DNA of 64,000 bases from NCBI RefSeq assembly GCF_029891575.1, contig NZ_JARZHF010000003.1, positions 372,001-436,000 on the forward strand. The letters are read 5' to 3'. This DNA is from Salipaludibacillus daqingensis. GTDB lineage: Bacteria; Bacillota; Bacilli; Bacillales; Salisediminibacteriaceae. Positions 42,040 to 51,115 of this stretch are shown here, in pieces; position 1 is the stretch's first letter, and each line of letters starts with the position of its first letter. A program made the position numbers and the translations under genes. Under the pieces are notes generated by a model. It saw nothing but the letters and a program-made list of their open reading frames with translations, was not told the DNA's origin and ran no database searches.

Positions 42040-42900
42040 ATGTTATTTCGAAAAACGGTGGTAAAATCTCTATGCAGAACAGAGTATGATAAATTAACGA
42101 GAGTCATTTTATGTGAACCAAAATATATGACTATCAAAGAACAAATGAATGAAACGCAAAAACATTTCAAAAATGAAAAGTTCCATATTGAACATGCGCT
42201 TAAACAACATAAGAACCTTGTCAAAACTTTGAAAAAAAATGGCGTTGACGTTATTCTTCTCCCTGTGAAAGAACAATATCCGGAACAGGTTTTCACACGA
42301 GACATTGGGTTCACGTTAGGACAAACGATTTTTGTAGCTGATCTGGCGCACGGGGCAAGAATTGGGGAAGAAAATGTTTTAAAAGAATGGTTAGAGCAGG
42401 AGGCGATTTCCTACTACAACTTAATTGGCGATAAGATTGAAGGTGGCGATGTTATTATTAATGGCCATCAAATTTTCGTAGGTCTAAGTAATCGAACGAA
42501 TCAGCAAGCGATTGATCATCTACAAAAAATCTTGCACGAGTATGAAGTGATCACCGTTCCTTTTACAGAGAAATACTTACACTTGGACTGTGTTTTCAAC
42601 ATCATTTCTAACACAGAAGCCCTTTATTACCCAAAAGCTTTTGATAAAAAAGAAGCGAAAATACTCGCCAATCATTTCGACTTAATCGAAGTGAACGATG
42701 AAGAACAATTTACGTTAGGAACAAACGTCCTTTCTCTCGGAAATAAAAAGATCCTTAGTTTACCTGTGAATCGAGACGTAAATCAACAACTTCGTATCCG
42801 AGGATATGATGTGATTGAAGTCGACATCACTGAAATCATCAAATCTGGCGGATCCTTCCGCTGTTGCACGTTACCATTGGTTCGGGAACACGATGCATAA
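42040..42900 (+). CDS. Amidinotransferase/DDAH-type guanidino-modifying enzyme, copy 2
   Basis: This 286-residue paralog of the protein at 39273-40124 keeps every active-site block: FTRDIGFTLG, IEGGDVI, LHLDCVFNIIS, DEEQFTLGTNVLSLG and KSGGSFRCCTLPL. The regions between are clearly diverged, especially the N-terminus (MLFRKTVVKSLCRTEYDKLT), so the duplication is not recent. GTTGGAGG precedes the ATG. Both copies point the same way with two oppositely oriented genes between them. The differences may mean different guanidino substrates. No terminator as strong as that of copy 1 is seen after it. Confidence 0.85.
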   Translation: MLFRKTVVKSLCRTEYDKLTRVILCEPKYMTIKEQMNETQKHFKNEKFHIEHALKQHKNLVKTLKKNGVDVILLPVKEQYPEQVFTRDIGFTLGQTIFVADLAHGARIGEENVLKEWLEQEAISYYNLIGDKIEGGDVIINGHQIFVGLSNRTNQQAIDHLQKILHEYEVITVPFTEKYLHLDCVFNIISNTEALYYPKAFDKKEAKILANHFDLIEVNDEEQFTLGTNVLSLGNKKILSLPVNRDVNQQLRIRGYDVIEVDITEIIKSGGSFRCCTLPLVREHDA

Positions 42901-42940
42901 GAGGAGAGGATGGGTTAGTTAAGTTTTTTACTAATTGTAT

Positions 42941-43010
42941 TGTAACTGGTGACCCTCTTCTTGGGATAATTACTCGACTTAGGTAACTAGACGGGGTCAC
43001 TATTTTCGAT
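42941..43010 (+). repeat. Divergent match to the intergenic block at 44974-45190
   Basis: GGTGACC then GGGATAATTACTCGACTTAG and GTAACTAGACGGGGT parallel GGTGACTGGGATAGACTCGC, TTAGGTCACTATGACAGTGG in the longer block. The match is partial. Otherwise the 306 bases between the amidinotransferase and the FliL-like gene show nothing I can name. Confidence 0.35.
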
Positions 43011-43206
43011 AAGTCCTTGCTTAATGGGCAATTAATGAGTTCTTCTTGACTTGTATCCTGTCTAATCAAATATAGGCTGATTGCATCTAATAAACAGGAC
43101 TATCCTACACTATTCATGAAACTTTATATACGCGACTAAAGTCCGAAAGTATAATTAAATGTATAAAACTACCGATGATTTTTTTCATCAAAGATAGGTG
43201 ATAAAC

Positions 43207-43677
43207 TTGGCTAATAAAAATGAGATAGAAACAAGTCCCAAAAAAACAACAAAATCTTTAAAACAAAGGCAGCTCATGATGTTGTCCGGTATCATGTCGA
43301 TGTTTTTTCTTGTCATTATTCTATTAATCATCCCTAGTAATTTAGATTTATTTGGAAATGAAGCTTCTGCAAATGCTGATGAATTAAACCGCGTTTATCA
43401 CCTCGAAGAAAATGGTTACATGTTAGACAACGGTGATTTCGTTCGAGTTTCCTTATCCTTTGTCACTGCTGACAACAATGGTATCCCAAAACTATCAAGA
43501 GGCAGACCGTTTATAAAAAATACCGTAACAAAAATTCTGTCTGGAACCGATAGAGACGCTTTTAAAGGAAGCGATGGATTAAATTGGTTTGAAAGTGAAA
43601 TACGCAATGAACTAAATGATTCCTTTTCCGATATTGATGTGGAACGAGTTTATATCACAAGTATCGTTATTTCTTAG
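43207..43677 (+). CDS. FliL-like single-pass membrane protein
   Basis: This 156-residue protein has a short cytoplasmic start, one membrane helix (about 22-45) and an extracytoplasmic domain. The domain follows the pattern of FliL: VRVSLSFVTADN, then RGRPFIKNTVTKILSGTDRD, then NWFESEIRNELNDSF and a closing DVERVYITSIVIS. FliL sits at the flagellar motor, but no flagellar gene is near, so this may be a stomatin-like or otherwise repurposed relative. The best start is a TTG with AGGTGAT spaced correctly; a GTG three codons earlier lies within that site. A long terminator hairpin follows. Confidence 0.6.
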   Translation: MANKNEIETSPKKTTKSLKQRQLMMLSGIMSMFFLVIILLIIPSNLDLFGNEASANADELNRVYHLEENGYMLDNGDFVRVSLSFVTADNNGIPKLSRGRPFIKNTVTKILSGTDRDAFKGSDGLNWFESEIRNELNDSFSDIDVERVYITSIVIS

Positions 43678-43686
43678 CCCCCTTAT

Positions 43687-43730
43687 ACACCAACGCTGAG
43701 CCATTCTGAAATATCTATCAGCGTTGGTGT
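43687..43730 (+). terminator. Terminator of the FliL-like gene
   Basis: ACACCAACGCTGA pairs with TCAGCGTTGGTGT across an 18-base loop, followed by TTATTTAT. Apart from this and the next terminator, the 326-base gap is empty. Confidence 0.7.
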
Positions 43731-43904
43731 TTATTTATGAGCTTTTTTAGTTAAATGATTGAAAGTAAAACCAATTATAATCATTTACTATCATTAAGGT
43801 TCGTTATCAATAGATGTTAATTTTGCAACCTATCGACCGTTTTTTCTTTAGAACCATAGTTTTTTAAAATCAACTCTTCTATTTAACAGTGCAAAGTTAA
43901 AAGA

Positions 43905-43942
43905 CTACCTACCGTCATGTCATTTACCACGACGATAGATAG
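43905..43942 (-). terminator. Probable terminator of the acidic-linker membrane protein gene
   Basis: On the minus strand CTATCTATCGTC pairs with GACGGTAGGTAG (two G-T pairs) across a 14-base loop and is followed by TCTTTTAACTTT. Confidence 0.55.
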
Positions 43943-44003
43943 CCCTCATCCATTATTTTTAGAAAAAAATGACTTAATCAATTCAAATCTATATGTTATG
44001 AGG

Positions 44004-44777
44004 TCAATTTGACTCCCCATATTCTCTTAAATAGTCATACATACTTTCGATTGCGTTATCATTTCCGTAAGCTTCTGTCAGTCCCCAGATTTTTCGATCA
44101 TCATCATCGCCCGCACCATTCACATAAATATCTAAATCATGGATCACTCGATGAGCATAACGAAGCGCCATGCGATCTTCCGAATGCAGACTACTTCCTA
44201 ACTGATAAAAGTTTTCTAGATTTCGAATATCATGTAATGCCCGAGAATCATCAAGTAGTTCCTCTTGCAACTTCAAAATACTATTATGAAAGCGATTGTT
44301 GTCATGGTATTTTCCATCTCGTAGATTGTCAAAATTCAAAGACTCGACGTTTCCGTAACCAACGATATCATTCATCGTTTGATGGAGGTAGTCTATCAAT
44401 TGTTTCGCTTCCTGTTCTTTACCTTGTTGATAGTTTATAGCGTCTTCATGACCGCTGCGATCAATATAAAAGTAATTGTCATTCATGAAAAAAACTCGTT
44501 CAAGCTCTTCGCTATCATTCTGGTTTTCGTTTTCGTTTGATTCGTTTGATTCATTCACCGGTTCATCATTTTCATTATTAGCATTGCTCTCGTCGTTGTC
44601 ATCTTGCAGGTTAGGTTCATTTTCATTCATTTCCACTTGTTCATTTCTGTCGTTCTCGTTATTACTATTATTTACCGACGAAGACAGAGTGGTGTCTGTA
44701 AAGTTAGAAAACATATAAAAAACCAAACCTGCAACGATCATTCCAAATAAAGCTAACATCATTTGTTTGTTTTTCAC
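44004..44777 (-). CDS. Unknown membrane-anchored protein with an Asn/Glu-rich linker
   Basis: I do not recognise this 257-residue protein. A membrane helix (residues 6-26) anchors it. Residues 33-92 are a low-complexity linker of Asn, Glu and Asp (ENEPNLQDDNDESNANNEND). A soluble helical domain follows (about 95-257) with EQEAKQLIDYLHQTMNDIVG, RFHNSILKLQEELLDD, MALRYAHRVIHDLDIYVNGA. The domain probably faces outside. The start is GTG with GGGGAGGA seven bases upstream. It is monocistronic. The linker is typical of extracellular proteins in salt-loving bacilli. Confidence 0.7.
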   Translation of the reverse strand: MKNKQMMLALFGMIVAGLVFYMFSNFTDTTLSSSVNNSNNENDRNEQVEMNENEPNLQDDNDESNANNENDEPVNESNESNENENQNDSEELERVFFMNDNYFYIDRSGHEDAINYQQGKEQEAKQLIDYLHQTMNDIVGYGNVESLNFDNLRDGKYHDNNRFHNSILKLQEELLDDSRALHDIRNLENFYQLGSSLHSEDRMALRYAHRVIHDLDIYVNGAGDDDDRKIWGLTEAYGNDNAIESMYDYLREYGESN

Positions 44778-45115
44778 ATCGACGTCCTCCCCAAAAATGC
44801 TTATAAAGAAATTGTATCTATCATTGGAAATATCTACAAGGGGGTTATTCTAGCGATTAAACTCTATCATTTTACCTTTTTGTTCTATTTTAGCGATAAA
44901 TAGTTTAGAATCTTTTGAAAATAATAGATTTGATGGAATCTTCAAGACAGTTTGGTATAAAGACGCATATAAGTCCGTTACCTCCTTTGGTGACTGGGAT
45001 AGACTCGCTTAGGTCACTATGACAGTGGTTTAATTCCTTTCATGATCGGTCGTACCTCCCGTCGGGCGCTATACCATGGCTTTGCTTCCTTTCACAAAGT
45101 CCATCTACGACGAAA

Positions 45116-45140
45116 GGAAGCTGCGATGATCACAGCTTCC
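45116..45140 (-). terminator. Terminator hairpin in repeat copy A
   Basis: GGAAGCTG pairs with CAGCTTCC, followed on the minus strand by TTTCG. It is the counterpart of the UDP-glucose dehydrogenase terminator in copy B and may now end transcripts of the giant GH32 gene. Confidence 0.6.
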
Positions 45141-45147
45141 ATTCCGA

Positions 45148-45183
45148 TTAATTTCTACTATTTAAATCTCTTGCATAGACTTT
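45148..45183 (-). pseudogene. Relic of the last codons of a UDP-glucose dehydrogenase gene
   Basis: Read on the minus strand the frame gives KVYARDLNSRN-stop, against [11 protein letters not shown]-stop at the end of the intact gene at 57372: nine of eleven residues agree. Upstream of this the homology stops, so only the tail remains, 35 bases after the giant GH32 stop codon. Confidence 0.55.
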
Positions 45184-45224
45184 TTTCCATAACAACTTAA
45201 ACAAACACTTTATTCTTCACAACG

Positions 45225-48200
45225 TTATCGGTCTTTCTTTTTGAATTTCTCTCTCGGATCAAATGGTAATCCGTGTTTTCCATTGTTCCCTCTAGCAGAT
45301 GCATGTTCAGGAATAAGGACTTGTTTATCGTGTTTAGATATATCGAGAGTCACTTTCCCGTCTTCCTCTTTTTTATTTACTGGCGAACCGTTCGAATTAC
45401 CTTTACCTGGTTTCTCAGGTTTTCCTGGTTTCGCAGGTTCCTCGTGCCCTTCATCACCGTAGTAAGTGACTAACTCTTCGTTTTCGAAAACGGTGTCTAA
45501 ATCTACTGGAACATTTACGTTATCTAAGTTAATGTGTCCAAATCCTTCCGTTTCTTGATCCACTACTTTCAAATATAGTTCATCACCAATATAATCCGAA
45601 GCATCCCATCGAATGCGACGATATTGTTCCGAATTTTGACCTGTTTCCTGCATCAAATATTCATCGTCAGAGGCACGAACTAAGGCGACATAAAGACCAT
45701 CAGGAGAATGACCACCACCAACAAGGAAGTCTATCGCACCATCCCCACCTAAAATAAACGGTTCTGACTGCATTTCACCTGTTAACGAATCTCCACCAAG
45801 GTCACCATTGTGCCCCCAATAATGATAGTGATTTGGGTCGACATCTGTATGAGCCTGAAGGAATGGACCACCCCAGCCCCAACCATCAGCATCGGTAATA
45901 TGTTCATCTTGGAAAGCATCGCCTTCAACAACGTTCCATCCAGATAAATCACCCGTCTGAAAATCGTGGTTTGGGAGTGATTTGTGAGGCACAGCTTCTT
46001 TTTCATCCACTTCCATCGCCGGCACTGTCTCTCCATATGCAGAGTTCATTTCCCATACATCGAACGACGTAATCATCACCTCGCCACCATCACTCCATAC
46101 ATCGATGCCCATCGCATCCAATGTCGGATAAACTCTTGACGTGATGCTTCTTTCACCATTTGCATAAGCTTCAACCATCGAACGATCCAAATATACGGTT
46201 AAAGCCAGCGTTTCTTCATCTAACGTTAGTTCGCCTTCATGAATCCCTTTTCTAACATCTGGATCCAAGCTAGACTGATTTCGATCAATACCGAATAATT
46301 CATCTGAAAAATCATAATAGAGCAATGTTTGCTCTCGTTTATCATCACTTTGTCTGACGTTTAAACCAAATGAATCGGCATTGATATTTTCAACTTCTAG
46401 CTTAATTTCCAACATATCGCCTTCGATATGTTCCAACTCTTTTTGTAGCTTAGGCACTGACACATTTTTTTCAGACAAGAGGTGTTCGGAACGTAAATTC
46501 TCCACTTCTTCAATTGGTTCTATTCCCAATTGCCCCTCGTCCGTCAATGACAAGCTAAGAGGTAAGCCTGCGTTGTGAGCCCATCCGGCATCATAGTGTG
46601 CTTGCTCAGAACGGCGATCTTGAGCAATACTATACAAGATCGAGCGGCCGTCATGATCTTCAAATCCACTTGGTCCAGTGAAATGTTCTCCGTAATCAAA
46701 TAGCTTAGGTTCTTCGTGATCTGGAACAAATTCGTTGTTTTCCCGGTCCCACTCCCCAATCCAATGCCATACATACTTCACATCATGTTCACTGTACCCG
46801 TCATACCAAGGGTTAATAAAAAAGGCATACTTGTCTGTTTCATCCCCATTAGCATCTTTTAATGGTAAAAACACAGGGAGTTCCCAAACGTGACCTGTTG
46901 CTGGATAAGCTTCGACATCTCCTGTAAAAAACGGTCCTTCGTATTCCCACTCATATAAATCTTCTGACGTATATAAGAGGGCTGTTCCTCCAACTTTCTG
47001 GCCATCTTTTTCAATTCCTGAGCTGACTAGCTGGTAATAAGTTCCGTCTTCTTCCCACACATACGGATCACGGAATTGTCCATACATGACGTCCCCTTCA
47101 TCTGCATGAAGGTCTTCTGCTTGAACATTAACTGGCTCATCGTGCATGTTCCAGTTAGGTAAATTCACATCCCCATCTTCTGGAAAGGTACTTTCGGCCA
47201 ATCCAACCATTTGATTAGGCGTCATACTGTCGTCTCCGGCCGTAAACAACAGCACTGGATTTCCGTCCTCATCAAACGTCGCATCTCCTGACCAAACACC
47301 ATCAGGAGAGATCGAATCACCATCTGGCGCTAACGCAACCTGCTGATCTTCCCAATGAATCATATCGTCACTCACGGCATGTCCCCAATGAATATGGTTC
47401 CAGTAAGGACCTTGAGGATTATGCTGATAAAAAATATGATATTTCCCCTCAAAATAAAACGGTGCATGAGGTTCATTCATCCAGTGTTCCGGTGAAATCA
47501 AGTGATATTGAGGTCGATGACGATCTGCGTCATAACGACTTCGTTCATAATCCAAATAAGGTTCAGGATGTTTTTTATCATCAAAGTTTTCCACATAAGC
47601 GTTGTAGGATGTACTTACGTCCTCTTCGTCCAAGGCAACGCCATGAACTTTCACCTCATCCATTAAACCATTAAACATGTTTGCCGCAAAAACACCGTTA
47701 ATAATCGCGGGTTCATTATGTTTTCCGATACGCAACGGTTCAGATGAAGGACTGAATGAAGCACGATTTGGGATCGTTTCTTCTCCAACTTTGTCTCCAT
47801 TTAAATACAGTTCCATGACATTTCTAGATCCGTCTAACGTGGCAACAATATGAGACCATTCAAATTTTTCCAATGGATGATCATCATCAGCCCACACTTC
47901 GAACCAGTCGCCATTCAATCCTGCCTCAAATGACCAGCTCCCGTGACGTCCCATACCAAGAATAAAACCTTCGTCCTGGCCTCGGTTTTGTTGATTAACA
48001 ATCGCTGATTTTTTCCCATCATTTCCCCACTCATATGCTCTTGGTGCAACCCAAGCTTCAACACTGAATGTATTGTCAAGCTCAACAAAGTCGTCGGCAT
48101 CCCTATCGATCCATGTGGAGTAACCATCAAACAATAAAGCTTGATCCATGATTCCTTCTCGCCAAAGGGGGTCTGTTGATGGTTTATCAATGGCATCATT

Positions 48201-50963
48201 AAACACATAATGAATGTCGTCGATAAGCTCCATTTCTTTGTCCACTGTTTGTTTCCCTTCCCCTTCATCAAAAGGCCAGTAAGAAACCAATTCAGGAAGA
48301 TCAGAAGGTACGTCTCCGTCTCCATCACTCTCGTTGTAAACATTGAAATCGTCTACATTGATGTGACCAAATCCACCAGAATGATAGTCTGCCACTTTCA
48401 TATAAAGCGCATCACCTATATAATCTGATGCATCCCAAGTAACTCTACGATACTGTTCAGAATTTCTACCGGTAGTACGAAACAGTTCCTCCCCGTCAGA
48501 AGCGCGCATCAATGAAACATACAATCGATCTCTATCTTCGCCTCCGCCAATAAGGAAGTTAATTGTCCCATCCCCAGCAAGTTCAAACGTGCTAGACGTC
48601 AAAACACCTGTGCGTAAATCTGAAAGATGGTCTTCCTTCGCACCTTTAAATCCCCATAAGTGATAATCCCCTTCATGATTAAATGGGATTTCATCGTCCC
48701 AAAAATGAGGTTGATCGGTGATGACTCCATCAAAGGCATTGCCATTTCCTATCACATTCCAACCAGATAGATCACCCGTTTCAAAACTAGGGTTCTCAAT
48801 ATCATTTGGAAGGTTATCAAGGTCGTTTTTGATCCACTGATCATTCGGTTCAAAATTCGCTTTTTTCATTTCATAAATTTCCAAGCTTAACAGTTCTACC
48901 TCACCATTTATAGCAAAAATGTCTAATCCTTGGCTTTGAGGATCAGGAAAAAGTTGATTCGTAAACACATTCTCTCCTTCATTAAAAAATACTTCCACAG
49001 AAGATCTATCAACGAGAATCTGCATTTTCACACTGTCATTATCCGTGGTCACTTCAGAAACATGCTTTGCACCAAAACCATCATGAAAACTAACGTCTCC
49101 TGATTGTGTACGATCCACATACATTTCTTCGTTTAAAACATCGAAACCAACACTAGTAAACTCGTCTTCATTTTTGCGAATGTGAAAGCCAAACTCATCA
49201 GCTGACGTGGTTTCATCTAATTTGAATTCCGCTTCGATTTCTAAAGTGTCTCCTGTAAGCCCTTCTAAAAGTTCGTTCGCTTCACCAATTGTTTCGTTCT
49301 CAAAGGAATGATGTTCCCCTCTTAATTTTTCAAGTTGCTCGATAGGCTTTTGCTGCAGTTGAATGTCGTCTTCAACTTTTTCAAGAGAAAGTTCTCTCGG
49401 TACCGTCATCGCACTTCGCCATGGTGACGTTGGTGTATCATTTGCGTATTCGGTAGGATTACTCATCCATCCAATCCAAATCGGATCTTCCTCTGGTGAA
49501 TTGTTCCAAGTTACCGCCGCATAAAAGTCAGCCCCGTAATCGACCCATCGAACAACATCATGATCTGCTTCAAACTGCTCCCCATCAAATTCACCAATAA
49601 AATAGGCCATCCCAGTTCCACCAGCTGGAGCATTGTGCACACTTACTGTTAATACCCACTTCTTTGTATCCTTTTCTCCATCTCCATTTGTGTCTACCGA
49701 CATTTCAATCAAGTCAGGACATTCCCATAATCCAAAGTCATGAGAGGATGGATTAACAAATGAACTAGATTTTTGCCAATCTATCAAGTTCTCTGATGTA
49801 TAAAAATCAATTTGTTCTCCAGCAGCAATCGTAAACACCCACTGGTCTGTTTCATCATGCCAAAATACGTTTGGATCTCGGAACACTCCAGATCCATCAT
49901 TGCTTGCCTGCAATTCTTCTGGCATATTAATGATCGGTTCCTCTAATTTCTCCCATGTACGCCCCTTATCGATGCTATACGCTGCACCGACATGTTGATT
50001 ATCATCTCCGTGTTCATAAGTAAACAGTGATACAAAAGGAGCTACGTCTCCATCACCTGCAAACCCAGATGTATTTTCTTCATCTACAACAACACTGCCA
50101 GACCAGATAAACCCGTTCTCATCAGGGTACATCGCAATTGGTTGGTGATCCCAATTTACAAGATCTTCACTGATCGCATGTCCCCAATACATCGTCCCCC
50201 ACACATTATCCGTTGGATTATGTTGGTAGAACATGTGGTATTCCCCGTCATAATATACGAGCCCATTTGGATCATTCATCCAATTTTCTTCCGGTGTAAA
50301 ATGATATTGAGGGCGATGAACTTCATTGTAATAGCCTTCTCCAATGTCACTTTCCTCTGTTCCGTTATCATCTTCTTCTAAATGATAAACATTGAAATCG
50401 TCTACATTGATGTGTGACCATCCACCACTATCATCGTTATCAACAATTAAGATATACAACTCTTCGCCGAGATAATCGGACGCATTCCACGTTACCCGAT
50501 GATAGTTCTCCGAATCATCAAAGTTCTCATTCGTTTGTCGCATTAATTCTTCATCATCAGATGCACGTATTAAAGCAACATATTGGTTCTCAATGTCATT
50601 TCCGCCACCGATTAAAAAGGTAATCTCACCTGTCCCACCAAGTGTGAAATGAGAAGATTTAATTTCGGCAGTTTTGTGATCTTCTCCCCAAAGATGATAC
50701 TCTCCCTCTTTGTTAATCGGATCCTCATGCCAATAGTCCGTTTCAGAAGTCACATTGCTATCATCGTATGTTCCGTCAAGGATTTCCCAACCGCTTAAAT
50801 CTCCTGTTTCAAAACTAGGGTTGTCTATTTCATATAAACCCTCTTCTGAATTGTCTCCATCGTTTGCATGTCCTACCTTTTCAGATAATGGGATCATTAA
50901 TGATTGAAAGGTAAGTAGAAAAACTAATGCGAGAAACATACTTTTTCGTTTGGTTACTTTCAT
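45225..50963 (-). CDS. Giant secreted fructan hydrolase with two GH32 domains
   Basis: This 1912-residue extracellular enzyme should break levan or inulin. After a Sec signal (about 1-35), a fructan-binding-like module (NPSFETGDLSGWEILDG, about 45-190) occurs three times; the others are near 724 and 1667. GH32 domain 1 (about 205-700) has nucleophile motif WMNDPNG (about 231), RDPNVFW and acid/base WECPDL (about 417). A LamG-like domain follows (about 895-1095). GH32 domain 2 (about 1140-1650) has WMNEPHAP instead of MNDPNG, RDPYVW and HVWELP. A Lys/Gly/Pro tail ends the protein, without LPXTG. The chosen ATG has GAGGGGA seven bases upstream. It is the last gene of the fructan operon but has its own LacI operator. 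Confidence 0.92.
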   Translation of the reverse strand: MKVTKRKSMFLALVFLLTFQSLMIPLSEKVGHANDGDNSEEGLYEIDNPSFETGDLSGWEILDGTYDDSNVTSETDYWHEDPINKEGEYHLWGEDHKTAEIKSSHFTLGGTGEITFLIGGGNDIENQYVALIRASDDEELMRQTNENFDDSENYHRVTWNASDYLGEELYILIVDNDDSGGWSHINVDDFNVYHLEEDDNGTEESDIGEGYYNEVHRPQYHFTPEENWMNDPNGLVYYDGEYHMFYQHNPTDNVWGTMYWGHAISEDLVNWDHQPIAMYPDENGFIWSGSVVVDEENTSGFAGDGDVAPFVSLFTYEHGDDNQHVGAAYSIDKGRTWEKLEEPIINMPEELQASNDGSGVFRDPNVFWHDETDQWVFTIAAGEQIDFYTSENLIDWQKSSSFVNPSSHDFGLWECPDLIEMSVDTNGDGEKDTKKWVLTVSVHNAPAGGTGMAYFIGEFDGEQFEADHDVVRWVDYGADFYAAVTWNNSPEEDPIWIGWMSNPTEYANDTPTSPWRSAMTVPRELSLEKVEDDIQLQQKPIEQLEKLRGEHHSFENETIGEANELLEGLTGDTLEIEAEFKLDETTSADEFGFHIRKNEDEFTSVGFDVLNEEMYVDRTQSGDVSFHDGFGAKHVSEVTTDNDSVKMQILVDRSSVEVFFNEGENVFTNQLFPDPQSQGLDIFAINGEVELLSLEIYEMKKANFEPNDQWIKNDLDNLPNDIENPSFETGDLSGWNVIGNGNAFDGVITDQPHFWDDEIPFNHEGDYHLWGFKGAKEDHLSDLRTGVLTSSTFELAGDGTINFLIGGGEDRDRLYVSLMRASDGEELFRTTGRNSEQYRRVTWDASDYIGDALYMKVADYHSGGFGHINVDDFNVYNESDGDGDVPSDLPELVSYWPFDEGEGKQTVDKEMELIDDIHYVFNDAIDKPSTDPLWREGIMDQALLFDGYSTWIDRDADDFVELDNTFSVEAWVAPRAYEWGNDGKKSAIVNQQNRGQDEGFILGMGRHGSWSFEAGLNGDWFEVWADDDHPLEKFEWSHIVATLDGSRNVMELYLNGDKVGEETIPNRASFSPSSEPLRIGKHNEPAIINGVFAANMFNGLMDEVKVHGVALDEEDVSTSYNAYVENFDDKKHPEPYLDYERSRYDADRHRPQYHLISPEHWMNEPHAPFYFEGKYHIFYQHNPQGPYWNHIHWGHAVSDDMIHWEDQQVALAPDGDSISPDGVWSGDATFDEDGNPVLLFTAGDDSMTPNQMVGLAESTFPEDGDVNLPNWNMHDEPVNVQAEDLHADEGDVMYGQFRDPYVWEEDGTYYQLVSSGIEKDGQKVGGTALLYTSEDLYEWEYEGPFFTGDVEAYPATGHVWELPVFLPLKDANGDETDKYAFFINPWYDGYSEHDVKYVWHWIGEWDRENNEFVPDHEEPKLFDYGEHFTGPSGFEDHDGRSILYSIAQDRRSEQAHYDAGWAHNAGLPLSLSLTDEGQLGIEPIEEVENLRSEHLLSEKNVSVPKLQKELEHIEGDMLEIKLEVENINADSFGLNVRQSDDKREQTLLYYDFSDELFGIDRNQSSLDPDVRKGIHEGELTLDEETLALTVYLDRSMVEAYANGERSITSRVYPTLDAMGIDVWSDGGEVMITSFDVWEMNSAYGETVPAMEVDEKEAVPHKSLPNHDFQTGDLSGWNVVEGDAFQDEHITDADGWGWGGPFLQAHTDVDPNHYHYWGHNGDLGGDSLTGEMQSEPFILGGDGAIDFLVGGGHSPDGLYVALVRASDDEYLMQETGQNSEQYRRIRWDASDYIGDELYLKVVDQETEGFGHINLDNVNVPVDLDTVFENEELVTYYGDEGHEEPAKPGKPEKPGKGNSNGSPVNKKEEDGKVTLDISKHDKQVLIPEHASARGNNGKHGLPFDPREKFKKKDR

Positions 50964-51052
50964 CGGACATTCCCCTCTCACGTTTTTTAAATCAACATTG
51001 TCATTTATCAAACTTGTCCTAAATCACACAGTCCTCCTTCCTAAATTGACTA

Positions 51053-51078
51053 CTGTTACGTAATCGATTACGTAACAG
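51053..51078. promoter_or_regulatory. Fructan-operon operator upstream of the giant GH32 gene
   Basis: A perfect 26-base palindrome is present: CTGTTACGTAATC and its exact complement. Its core is the same 20 bases found at 55970-55989. It lies between the two GH32 genes, so the giant enzyme can be induced separately from the rest. Confidence 0.85.
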
Positions 51079-51089
51079 TTATATAGAAA

Positions 51090-51115
51090 GAGTAATCATC
51101 AAAAGATGATTACTC
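51090..51115 (-). terminator. Hairpin at the end of the intracellular GH32 gene
   Basis: GAGTAATCATC-TTTT-GATGATTACTC overlaps the stop codon and is followed by TTTCTATA on the minus strand. It may reduce read-through into the giant GH32 gene. Confidence 0.65.

Larger units (their letters stand above)
44974..45190. repeat. About 215-bp intergenic block, copy A
   Basis: The block aligns over its full length with 57196-57414. Shared landmarks in order are GTGACTGG, GTCNCTATGACAG, TTCCTTTCRTGATCGGTCGT, CGGGCGCTATRCCATSGCTT, CTTCCTTTCAC, GGAAGCTG, TCTACT and AAATCTCTTG. Within it the motif GAAAGGAAG (minus strand) recurs three times. The last 40 bases equal the 3' end of the UDP-glucose dehydrogenase gene in copy B. 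It makes up most of the 447-base gap between the acidic-linker gene and the giant GH32 gene. Confidence 0.75.

Noticed and set aside
42839-43069. 76-residue open frame on the minus strand after amidinotransferase copy 2
   Set aside because: It overlaps the end of that gene, has no ribosome binding site and runs through a degenerate intergenic repeat.
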